This document shows positions 31,526-44,000 of a stretch of 64,000 bases of DNA, in pieces. Source of the stretch: Lingula anatina (lineage: Eukaryota > Brachiopoda > Lingulata > Lingulida > Lingulidae); contig NW_019775881.1 of the NCBI RefSeq assembly GCF_001039355.2, forward strand, positions 1 to 64,000, in the 5' to 3' direction. A model generated the notes under the pieces. It saw only the letters and a list, made by a program, of their open reading frames with translations, searched no databases and had not been told where the DNA came from. A program made the translations under genes and the position numbers. Numbering within the stretch: position 1 is the first letter of the stretch; every line of letters begins with the position of its first letter.

Positions 31526-34500
31526 ACAGAAGGTAAGAAGAGTAAAGCAAATATGAAATTATCTGAGATCAACAGATTGTCTATTGCATTCACATGTAAG
31601 GTAAATTTTACTGCCAAATTTCAGCTCTAACTTTGAATGGTATTCATTTAGAAAGGTATTGAGTGGTTTTAAGGAAAACAAGACACCACATACATTAAAA
31701 TATTGCATATATGATAGACATTGAGTAAAGATATATATTTATAGAAATATATGTTAATTATTTGGAAATTTATCTGATTCCATTGTGCTAGCTTAAACCT
31801 CACTGAATAAATGATTGCACATTTGATTTGTTTAGTTATAAAGTCAAGATAATCATTTTAAGAAGCTCTATCATAGGGAAAATTGAAATGCTAATTTTTC
31901 ACAGATATTTTTAAGTAACCCTTTTTTAGCAAAACTCTGGAAGTTTGATTCCTTATTAGATATGGATTGGATTTATTTTAGCCAAGTTGGAAATTACACA
32001 TCACTAAATGAAGGGTTTCAATATAAAAAGTGTGTTAGGTGAGAAATTTCTGATTGTGTTAGTCATCACTGGGAATTGTTCTGCAACTGTTGCCATTGAT
32101 TTTTCCCATTAACTTTGGCATTTGATTTTTACTTAAACCATTTCAGAATTCTTAAAAGGCAGTTACTTTTGGACCTGATAATTTAGTTTGAACCAAATAA
32201 ATAACTGACACTGGTTTCACTCAAGAACAAACTTTGTGTTTGCTAACTAGATGAACTATTTCAGCCAAATAAAAATGACAAACATTATAGAAAAGATGGC
32301 AAAGTAGGTTTCTCACCACCTTTTGTGAAATGATCAGATGTGCTGTCAGCCTTTGATGCATGGCATTTTGGACATTTATCAATCCACAAGTCATTCACAT
32401 AATCTAGCTCCTTACATGGAAGATCAAAATATCATGTATTATATATGGAGAAAACATGTTTTGTCTATTTAGAGATGATTTACTTTTTAACCACAAAAAA
32501 GTTTTCATTTTCTTTAGTCAAAGTAAATTATCTTTGCATTTGGCAAAACGTTTGTATACTTATGTGACCAGCATTTATGAAAATGAAAGGACCAAAGATG
32601 TCATTAAAATTTTGCCATCCATAACAAAGTTTATACTGAGGAGTGTTCCATTATACAGTATGACCTGAATTTTCCTGACACACAAACCCCCAATGTTTCT
32701 TGAATGACCAACCATCAGTTTTTCACTGTTACTGTTATAACTATTAATTAGTTGGTGTAACATTGGGTTATGACTTGTGAATTTGTTTGTTCCTTATTCT
32801 TACATGAAAGAGAGAGATTGAAAAACAAAAATAATACCATGGGTTGTGGTGATATTTATTACAATAATTACTGATGAGAACATTATTTACATACACCTTG
32901 ACCATAAAAAAACAATCATTTGAATTTAATCTTACTAATTGCTTTGAGATGCTACAGGCACATATTAAGCCATTACATTTGAATTTAGAAGGTCAGGGAA
33001 TTATACAACAGAAAAAATACATATTAGACTTGAAGTACACATTTACTTTGTATGCTATATGTAGTTACCACTTACATAATGCATCCTTTGTATAAACTAA
33101 ATATGTCAAGATATCAAATTAAATATATAGTTACCATTTTACAAATTGTATATTGATCCATCATAATGTTAATATTGTTAATTGCATACTTTTACATTTA
33201 TAAGTAATATTAAAATACCACTCTGTACAAGTGAACATGGTTAAATCATATAAAAATTAGAATAAAGTTAAGCACAATAGACAATTTTTGGTTAAATATG
33301 TTCTTATAATATTACTGACTGGACAGCATCAACTAGACATGGATCTTGGCCAGCAAGATAATTGAAAAAAAAAATGACAGTCATTGTTACCCTTTTCAAA
33401 AGCTTGGGTAGTTGCTCACAGTTGTTCAGATATTTGCTATGTAAGCATCTGTTTTTACTTTGAAACTTTCAGCTGATTTAAATATGTCAGATAAACCTAT
33501 ATTACAATGCTTTACCTATCATTTTCACTATATGTTTATTTCCTAATTCACACATTTTTATGCCTGACCAGCAGGTTCTATGGTTATTTAATGACTTCAT
33601 ATCATCTGCAGCTCCTCAATGGCATTCATAGTCCTCTATTTTTCTATGTTAAAAACAATTTAACTGCTCTATCTAAAAAAAAGCACATTGCCAAGCAAAG
33701 TGTTCAAAAACAATAATTTCCATCAAATGCATGCATCAATTTAAGTTCTTCAATTAGATATCACCCTTCAGTATCCCAGGACTGACTGTCAAAAACTGAA
33801 CTTCAACCAGTGAAATTGTGGTTCTTATATTCTACCTTTCCTGACCCAATGAACCAAAAAGCTTCAGAAAAGAGGCTCACATGTGCATGGTCTTCATCTA
33901 ATTGAAAAATCACTACATGTTTAAAATCAATATCACCATATTATACATCTACACACCTAAATGTAAATTCTTTTAAAAATGATTTTCATAATTATCTTAT
34001 TCAAATTTGTGGGGAAAAACAAATTTTGTTTATATTATACAAACTTTTCTGTAAATTCCTAGTTTTCAATGAGGGAGGGCTATAGATTGCTGAAAATGGC
34101 TTAAACACTGCTGAAGTATGGCTTCTGTCTCAAAATGATAACATAACCAAAAGATTAATGGGTATATCCAGGTGGCAATCACTACCAGCAGCTAATGAAC
34201 ACCTGGATAGATGCCCCATATTACCATGGCAACAAACATATTTCTCAATAATTGACATCAGTCCAGTAAGCTGTCCACTAATCCAGTTCTTAGGTAGGTG
34301 ATTTGAATTATGTTATATCTAACCACTCTGCCTGCAGAGTGAATACAGAAAAAGGAAATTTGGTATAAATTTGGGTTCGGTTTGTATCGGTTCATATTTT
34401 CAACTCTGCCAGCAGAATTTGACATTACTCTTTGCAACCATTCTAACTACATTTGCAAAATAGGCTGCTGTGCTGTGGTGGCTCCAGAGGTTTTAAAGTA

Positions 34501-35065
34501 GTGTTTTCTTTTTTAAAATTTTATTTCTTAATACTGAAGAGATTTTTTTCACATTACTGTTGTATCCATTGTGGTCAAATTATTGAATATTTTCACACTT
34601 TAAACATGGCCCTTGGATCCACCACCTTGATAATAGTTATACAACTACAAACAGCTCTGCCTGCAGAGTTTTGTATTCTTACTCTACCAAAGAAAATACT
34701 TCAAATGAAAAACTATGAAAAACTGAAAATAATATAACTATACCCTAAAGTATATTTCTAGCTCAGTTAATAGCACACATATAATTGCATATATACTAAA
34801 TGCAAATATTGTCCCTCGCATAATCTCTTCTTGTAACTGCTCTGCCTGCAGAGCATCCTAATTCTGCAACTTACTTGGCCCACCTGTATTGAATCAGCAC
34901 TGTATATACTGAGAATTGCCATATACTTTTGTGGTCTGTGTAACAAATATTCCTGTATTTAAAATATGCATAGTAAAGCCTGCTTTACTGTTGATCTTCA
35001 TGGAATTAACAACACATCAGTATATAGTCAGCACTGCACGAAACAAGTTCGAAATGCAAGGTGAT
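31526..35065. other. Convergent 3' flanks of TRMT61A and NPAS4
   Basis: No coding sequence recognised. A TRMT61A polyadenylation signal AATAAA is at 31806-31811. The upper part probably belongs to the NPAS4 3' untranslated region on the minus strand; its end is not readable. It contains the repeated 14-mer listed below. Confidence 0.5.
34326..34853. repeat. Near-palindromic 14-mer CTCTGCCTGCAGAG repeated
   Basis: Exact copies at 34326-34339, 34665-34678 and 34840-34853, plus a diverged copy CTCTGCCAGCAGAA at 34404-34417. Each is CTCTGC, CT, GCAGAG, a 6-base inverted repeat. The sequence between copies is unrelated, so this is not a plain tandem array. It lies just past the predicted NPAS4 stop, probably in its 3' untranslated region. 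Confidence 0.75.
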
Positions 35066-38000
35066 TCAATAGAGATGGGTGAAGGCAGTATCAAGTAACA
35101 GTCTTGATCTATGCCAAAGCTTTGGTCTGGTGCAAATAGCACATGGAACATTTGTCCATTTCAGTTCTGCTCTTTCATCCTGGAACTTGGCAGCAATGCG
35201 ACCAAAACTTGAACCATCTATCACTGGCAATATGCCTTACAGACATTTTGGCGAAACATAAGATACAACTCCCGATCTACAGGAAGGGACATCTTACTGC
35301 ATTGTTGGTCCACCTATGGGAAACAAATGAGATAACCTTAAAATTAATACTTATAGGATACTGTGAGACATTTCCTGTATTATTTAAAAATATATATTGC
35401 ATTGAGAAGCTTGGAACTTGTCTATTAATCTGAAAGAATATTGATCACTGTTTAAACTAATGTCTGTTAAGTTTATAAAATTTTAATGATTTGTTAAACT
35501 TAAAAAGGAGATCATAATGTTATTTTTTCAACAATGCAATAAGATACTCACCATAACTTGGTGGAGGGTTTACATCACCGAGCTGTTGACTCAGTTCTTG
35601 GTTTGAAACAATAACCCCATAACTTGGGGGAGTATTCTGCTGATGGAGTGGACTCCAGGAGGTAGTCGCTGGAAAACAATCTCCAATCAGGCTGTCACCA
35701 AGGACGTTATTAGCATCCATCAGGGACATGGCATCAGTAGTGGTCGTGGGGACAGGGAATGACTCAATAAGAAATGAAATGTCTCCAGTGAACCCCACTG
35801 TTTCAAGAAGATTTTCATAACTGGTTTCTGTTGTGCCAGCACAACTTGGATCTGGAGACATGTGCCCTTGGATTGGACTGCTTCCCATTCCAGTTGAAGA
35901 AGGTCTTGGTGATGCATGGCTTTCAAAGCTGTGAGTGGAATCCCGACTATCATCATCAAAGTGGTTGAAATAATTTTCAATTTCCATCACATTGATGACA
36001 GGTAAGAACTGGTTGGTCTTGTCTTCATCTGTCATTTTGAGGCCATGCGTTGCTGCAGTTTTGGTAGCTTTCTTAGCAACTGATGTGGAACAGTTCTGAC
36101 TAGGTAAGGAGGTCAGCACAGAAGGAGTGCATGATGTTAGTGATTGATTCCTCAGAACAGCTTGGCTTGATGATGTCTTTGAGTTCAAACACTCATCCAC
36201 CACATCTGCATCAATCACTGGCAAAAGGTGCTTCTCATCATCCTCAAACTTTTCCAAATCAGCGACTGGCTCCTGGCTGATATTCTTTGTGATGGTGGCA
36301 ATGACTTCTTCAAGTTGAAATTTTGTTGTCTCTTTGTGGTCCCCTAGAAGAAAATCCCCATGGATGTGCAGAGGTGATGAATCGGGTGTAAGATAGGAGT
36401 CGGGTACTGTTGCAGTCTCAGTGGCAACTGCTTCTTTTGTGGTCTTCAGGGGATGCTGATCTTTAGGAGACTCTGGAGTGGGTGGTTGAAAGTCTGTAAG
36501 AGGCTTAGTGGCATTTGACTTTGCCATGCACATCATTGAAAGTTTAGCTTTTAAGGCTTGCTGTGTTGTTGTTGAGCTTGGATAGCTGTTCTGTGTTAGG
36601 ACTTGCATAGAGCCATAGACAAAAGATGTACTTCCTGAGTTCCCTCCTTCTGGTGAACTAAAGAATGGTGCTGACAAAAATGATGCCTCTGTAGGGAAGC
36701 TACCGAAGCCACTTCCTATCCCTCCCATACCACCCTGACTGTCGTCACTGTGTGAGTGACCCACTCTTAACATTTTGGAAGGCTGACAGCTTGGATGTGG
36801 ATCTTCAGATTTGCGTTTGATACCACTGGGCTGCTGCAAGGTTTCAGTCACACAAGACTGCAATGGGTCTCCCAGAGTAGACTTCATGGGGTCAGCCAAT
36901 GTACAGTGCATGGGATCTGCCATTATACTACTGCCAGGTTGCTCAGGCCAAGAGAACTGACTAGCGGCACTGGGGCTGAAGACTGACTGTAGTCCTGGAG
37001 AGCTTCCTCGGCTGTACTCAGAGGGGCTTTCACTGAAACTGCCCAGGCTCCCCCTTGGTGGCAGAGCAATGTCAGGATGGGTGTAGCTTCCACTGGTGCT
37101 GTCTCCCAGATAATGCTGAGGGGCTGTCCTAAGAGAGAACTGGCCTCCATAGTTTGTTTGATTGGGGGAAGTGGAGAAACCACTACTGTATGGATCCATT
37201 GTAGCAACTGGCGTTGTGGTTAAAGCATAGGGAACACCCTCTGGTGGAATGGACTGTGAAAGACAGCGCTGTGGGCTGTAGCTGGTGGGCTGGGAGTACA
37301 TGAACTCTGAGTTACGGGCCATCTGAGCTGTGTAGATCTGACTTTGCATCTTGAAATATGGAGCTTCATTTTCACTGAAAAAATATAACATAAGTAAATA
37401 ATAAGATGAATTCTTGCAAAGATGTTGTCCATGAAGTATTGTGAAAATCTTTGCTTTGGCTGAAATATTTAAATTTTCCAGTTTTATGTATTTCAAAAAT
37501 TGGCTTTTTATTATCTTGCAAATTTTTGATGAGAACTTGCTGTTATCTGCCAATTTATTTATTTGTTTTGAGAGCCGTGCTTTGCAAGTACAGCTATATT
37601 TGAAAGATTTGTACAAAAATGCAATTGTCACCATCCCTTCCCTAAAAGTAATGCTCATACAAAATTGTTAACTGTTGATTGCCCTTGTTAGTTTTTACCT
37701 ATGCTCCTAATTAACTTACAGAACTTGGGGATGGTTTTTATCATTTTTGTCTGAATTCTATAACGGTAAAACTGTATTGTTATAATGCTTGCATGAACTA
37801 AATGAATGTTTCCTTCTGAAAGCCACATCCTCTCTTCAATACATGTCACTGTGTGTCTACTTGGCTCAGTATTTGAACAATCACTGGTTAATAGACCAAG
37901 GTGAATGGGATCCAAGCATCTCCAGGGTCATGATGAATGAAGCTTTGCATGCCTTACTAGAGCAGAATAATACTAAGGAAACTGGTTTCTGTTACAGCGC

Positions 38001-41000
38001 CATGACAAGTATATTTGCTCATTTTGTCCTTCATGTCTAGCTATTGACTTCGGCTTTCCTGGGAGGAAAGTACTAATTTGATTGACAAACTCGGGGTAAA
38101 AAGGCATTATTCTCACCTAGAATTGGAATTCTTAGACATATCCTCAGATAGCCATTTATCACCAAAATCTTATCATCACCAAATAACCCTATAACTTTTA
38201 GACTTGTAAATCCCACTTATAGAGTTGCACTGATGAGCATTGACAATTTGAAGTGTACATTTTTCAATTTATTAGCCCACATGCAACTATGCTTGGCACT
38301 TTTGATGATTAATAAACCAGCATTCTACCCACTGGAGCATGGGTACTTGTCAATCATTTGACACACACCCAATCAAATAATGATAAGCATTTGGTTTTAA
38401 TCTGGTTAGTCTGGTATGTTGTATTTTTGTATACTAATGTTACTAGGACTTTCAAAGAAGAAGAGTTATTGCCTACTTGATGTTTAATTTAAAAATAATT
38501 ATATTTTCCCCTCTGTTCCCATTATTTTTTAGTGACAATTTCTAAATTAATATGGATTTTAAAAGTTAATTCCAAGGATCCAAAGGATGAGATTTAACCT
38601 AAACATTTGAATGGCACATTTAGATAAGCAATTCATTATAAAAGATATCTCAAAAAGGGCTATTTACCTTATGACTTGGTTAATGCACATGATAGCAGCT
38701 TCTCCATTATCAGATATATAGGGCTGGCGTATGTGCATCACTGTATTCACCCAGATACAGGTGTTGTCGTTCCTTATCAGTCGTACAGTGAGCATGCACC
38801 CCATTTCATGACTTGAATGAATTACTGAAAAATTGAAACATTGGACATGTCAATCATTTGAACCCCTAGAGGGACATGTTCACTTGTCCATAAATGTACC
38901 AATCCATTAGTCAACCACTCTTGGGTATGTAGTGTTTAGGTGTGGTGAAAGCTACATGATATTTTTGTCAGTTGGGACACAGAATTGGTCTTCATGTATC
39001 GTGCTACGCTTATATTAGTTATATTTTGTGGCAAATAGGTATGGTGCACTAATGGTTGTTCATAATATGGTATTTGTTCTTACAAGAGAACTTGCCCTGG
39101 CTAAATGCAGCTAGTCTAAAAAAGGTATAGCTTGTAATGTATCATTATATGTGTTATTATTATTGTTATTATTGTTATTATTATTACACTGCCATAGCTA
39201 CTTACATTGCACATGCTTATCTCTTGCCTCTTGTGCATCTTCTGGGTGTAAAAGACTATACCAGGACCTGCCTGTGACATCTTCTGTTGTGACACCAAGA
39301 TGATGCTCTCCTCTACAACATATATTACACCCACATGTATTGTAAAGATTACACAGCACTTTTTAAAAAGGAACTATACTATAAAAATTATCTCTTCGTA
39401 CTTGTCTAATGTTTTTTTCTTCTTTAAAAAAGTAAGCACAAGGAAGTACTTTAATTACCTTTGTGAAATCTCCATGTACTTCATGTCTAGGCTGTGAATT
39501 GATTTGAATACCATGGTGTTATTTTGTAGAGCCGTCTCCTTGGTCTCTGGCGTGATGAGAGGGCTGCACAGGGCCAGGAATACAGGCTGGTTTCCATAGT
39601 GGTCTCGTATCATAGGCTGAATGAACTGCCCATGAACATGCATAATCTGAAAACAGGGAAAAAGTTATTCATTTAACATATAATTCAAAGAATTAATGAT
39701 ACATCAACTTTCCATTTTTTTGAAGTTTTGTAACATTAGTGATGTGAAATTACAATGTATCTTTTATGAAGTGAGTTTAGTATTCATTACATTTCACCAC
39801 TTACATGTAAACATGTTTCTGATACTGGTAGGTTTCTTCCTGGTATATCAAATTCCTTAACAATGAATGCACTCAAATAATGCATGCACACCCACAGAGG
39901 CAATGAATTTTTCCTAATTGTGCAGGTACACCTAATAAGTAGCACACCCACACAGATATGTGATCCCTCTCTCAGAAAAAAAAAAAAAAAAGAAAAAAAA
40001 ACACACACACACACACAACAGCAAACAAACTTGATGAGTGAAAAAAAAAACACACCTTTTGATCACCAATACTACTCTGTCTTCTCAAGGTACGGGCTAT
40101 GTTCATCCGGCAGAAGAAAGATCTAACATTTTGGTTCTGACTCTCCCCAAAAGAAGTTTGCAAGAGCTGTGATTGAACTGTTGTATGGTCTCTCTTATCT
40201 ATGATATCATATATACTGTCCCCTTGGGTCATCATGTCCACCTGAAAAAGCAAAGTGCCCAGTAAGCTGACATAATGTCATCATACAAGTGCAGTGTATA
40301 TATTACATGAAGAAAGCATTTGCGTGTGATATTACCAGTGCCTGTGTCTAAAATGTAGTTGCATGGTTGGAATTCTATATAAAAAATTAATATGCACACT
40401 ACATTGCCTTAGATTAAAATAGACCAAAACGTCTCTTTAATTTCTGCTTTAAAAAAGGAAAAGAAGATGAAACATATGAATTAATCATGTCAGCACCTCC
40501 AGTGTCATCATGGTCTCATCATAATTAGCCTATAGCCAAAACCAGTTTTCAACCAAATTAAAGCAAGTCGTAGCTAGTATGTATATATACTAACCATTGA
40601 ATGTCCTAAGTATTCTGTAACATTTTCTGACAAATATAGCATCTTCCCATCCCTGGTTGCCACCAGAAGGAACCCTGGAAGTGTCTGCAATCAAAGAAAA
40701 AAAAAATGTGTGATTTGCATCTAGGTACCCATTGTTAACCAGCCATGTAAAACGATTTTTATCAGTTCAAGTTCATTGCACCAAAATACAAAATTTAATG
40801 CACTGATGAATTTCAAGCTACAATCATAAATGACAATGTCTGAAATGCTCAAATATATGAGACCTAAAACCAGTAGGTTAGGTAAATTTGAGATAAAAAC
40901 CCGAATTAGGGACAATAAGGATAAAAGGCAACATGGGAGACCTATAAGCTAAGGAAATCAGGGTCGTATTGCTTCTTTCACAAAGGAGCGTATGTGCTAA

Positions 41001-44000
41001 AGCAATACATTTACAGTCTGGCTTTATATATTTCCTCTAATTTTTGTCATACTGAAGTTTTTTGAAAATTAACCTGTTTCAGCTGAACAGTTAAGGTGTG
41101 GCATGCACCAAATATTATCTTTTAGTCAAAAGAACTTCCATTCTGGTATTGAATCTAGCCTTTCATTTTAACACTGACATTGTCTCATGATAGTTTTTTT
41201 TTTGTCCTCAATGTCATTTTACTCCTGTGTTTATCCAAATGTTAGTAACTGTTAAGGTCATTGCCAGTTAATTGGTTTGGCATTTCACTTGATCACACAC
41301 AGAGGAAATTTTAATTAAATTTTGATTTTGTAGATCAAGGTATATGAGTGCATTTTTTTGCCTCTTGGGAGGTCTTTTGTAATATGCTCAGATACATGTA
41401 TGTGACAGTCACTTATGAAATAGCAACTCTTGTACCTGCCCCTTTTCTTGTCCAATCACTGTCTAATACATGATACAGAATAATTTATTGTTAATATTTA
41501 TCCTATTCAGTACTACACAAGAGATGAACTTCCACTGACATGTAGCATTTCACAATAAAGTACTCACTACAAATGTTAGTATTGTTACCCACTACTTCAG
41601 ATGAAGTGAGGCGCAATAATTTTCACTTTGTAAATATCACTATCAGATTTTCATGACCTCACTGATGCTATGACGTCCACGTGAATTCAATGATTGTCAA
41701 CCTCCGTACGTCATACGTTTTCGTGAAAAGATGTATGAGCGGAACACTACACTGACGTCATAAGGATCAGGTAAAAAATGATAAACTGTTTTTATATATT
41801 TATTGTATATATATCCTACTAAATAGGGGATGTCTGTATAATTTATTCAAACGGAAGACAGTTTTATTCTTCAAGTAAAATGGATATATTTTAGGCCTAC
41901 ATTTGTTAAACTTGGTGAAATTTAGGATGTATTTTATTTAAATTAAAACTTTTCTTACTGTACAGCAAGACATTAACACATAGAAAACATACCTGTGCAA
42001 ATTCGAATGGCCCTTCAACACTATATCCTGGATTGCCGAATACTGAAATGGAAATATTTCTCAGAATTAGAGTCAGCAGGAGTGCCTTTCATTTCTTGAT
42101 TTAAATAGTTACACACAACTGTATCCTAGGATGGATGTTGTCCAATAAATGAAATACTTATCATTTGAAAATATTGTCCATTAAAATTATGTTCATTGGC
42201 ACTTATTTTCAGTCATTACAATGCCTCTCACTGAGGAATGTGGCTTAGCCTGGCTGATAGACAGACAAATAATTCCTGATATTCCCTATATTTACAACAC
42301 TGTATTTGCAATACCTACTGCTGCATATAATATTCAGAAAAATTTAAGGCCCCCCTCCCCCAAAAGAAAATTGCAAAAGGATAAATGATGAGTTATACTT
42401 ACGTCTTGCAAAATAATTGCTCTTTCTAATGAAAATACATGCTAGGGACATTATCTGAAGTTGAGATAGGCGTTGTCTTGCTGACTCGGGCAGGGGAAGC
42501 AGGTCACGCACAACCAAAATCTCATTATTAATTTGATCCCTTCGGACCTTGGAAGCTCCTTTGGTTGACCTGGAAAATAAAAAATAATGAGATTTGTTAA
42601 CTTTATGTTATCACAATGCATGAAATGATTCATCAAATTTGAATGGGGTTATTCTTATTTTCAGAAAGGGATTTTATATCCATCATCCTCATCAGTTTAA
42701 AACTTTAAGTTACAGAGTTTATCTTTTTTTTTCTAATAAGTAGTAGCATAACTATACTATCTGATAAAAACACACATTTCACTCCCCTCAGGTTTCAACA
42801 CCTGAGTCTGTTAATCCAAGCTTTTTCTGGTTTCTAACATGAATGCACACAGATTTTACTCCATATTGCATTATCAGCTACTGCTACCTCCTGTTGGAAC
42901 TACTGATCCAACAACTAGTACTGCATGCTTGAATTCCAAGTATAAGTAATAGACACCTACATCCGCTTCAAGTTCCTTACTATTCCTGTTTTATATCCTG
43001 TGTGTCCATGAATCAGGATGATTTCAAGAATTAGTTGCCTTATTTGGGTGGCATACTTCCTTTTTAATGTAAAGACTTGTGGCATCTAATGGGAGTATGT
43101 GTTTGTGTGTGTACCAGATTGATAATAAGGGAGATGTATGGAGAATGTACATGTTATGAATAATGTCAAAAGTATATATTAAAACATTTTGAAAATGTAA
43201 TAAATTTAAATTTATTCCCTCTCCATTTCTCGTCCTTGCCTTGATTTATATTATGCCAGATTAACCAAGTCTTAGTATGATATTATTTCAATCTTTGTAA
43301 TTATTATTTTGTGTTATTTGATATATAATAGACAGACTGTGTTCTTTTAAGATGTACCTTTAATAACTTATTCATTAAAAAAAATGCTTTGAAGTGTCGA
43401 CAGATCACTCTTAAATAATAGCACAAGCTATATATACTGAGAACATCACTCCGTCATACTCAGTATTCATAAGTTCCACTATAAAGGAGGTGCTGTCTCT
43501 TCTACTATAATAATGTGGAAGATCGATAGTATTTAGTGTCATAGTCCAAAATATAAAATGAAAAGTGGCTATTGCACCTAACAATGGAAGCATTTATCCC
43601 AAATATTACCCGAAAAACCTTTGAGAGAAATTTTGTAATCAAAGTTTTAGATAGAAAATATTCATTGTAAGCATTAGTAAATATGCACTATATGAAGCTT
43701 TAGAGTGAACATAGTAAACAATATTTTGTGTAGGCGTTTGTACATGTACTCAGTCTCTGCTTCAGTGGTGTATTTGTCTACAAATCTTCTTTTATGACAT
43801 TAAGACATCAATTTTCAAGTTAGGTCAGCATCCTCTTCCGACAAGTCCCACTTAAATATGCCCCTTCTTTTCTATTGCACAATGCCTTCCCCTGCTTGTG
43901 ACGCCAGTGCTATGAATAACAATGCCCAAATCCGTAGGCTAAACATCGACAAAAGTATATGTAGGGCCTCAATGGCTTAAAAAAGTAGAGCACAAGAATA

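Noticed and set aside
35720-35980. Alternative frames on both strands across the NPAS4 tail
   Set aside because: Shadows of the 1.8 kb coding exon, which has strong codon bias and phase agreement with the PAS exons.
35993-36227. HIF-like oxygen-dependent degradation motif
   Set aside because: The two LPVI segments lack the LxxLAP pattern required for prolyl hydroxylation.
39787-40253. Frames full of Phe/Val/Cys on the minus strand
   Set aside because: They translate the poly-A/(AC)n tract in the other direction.
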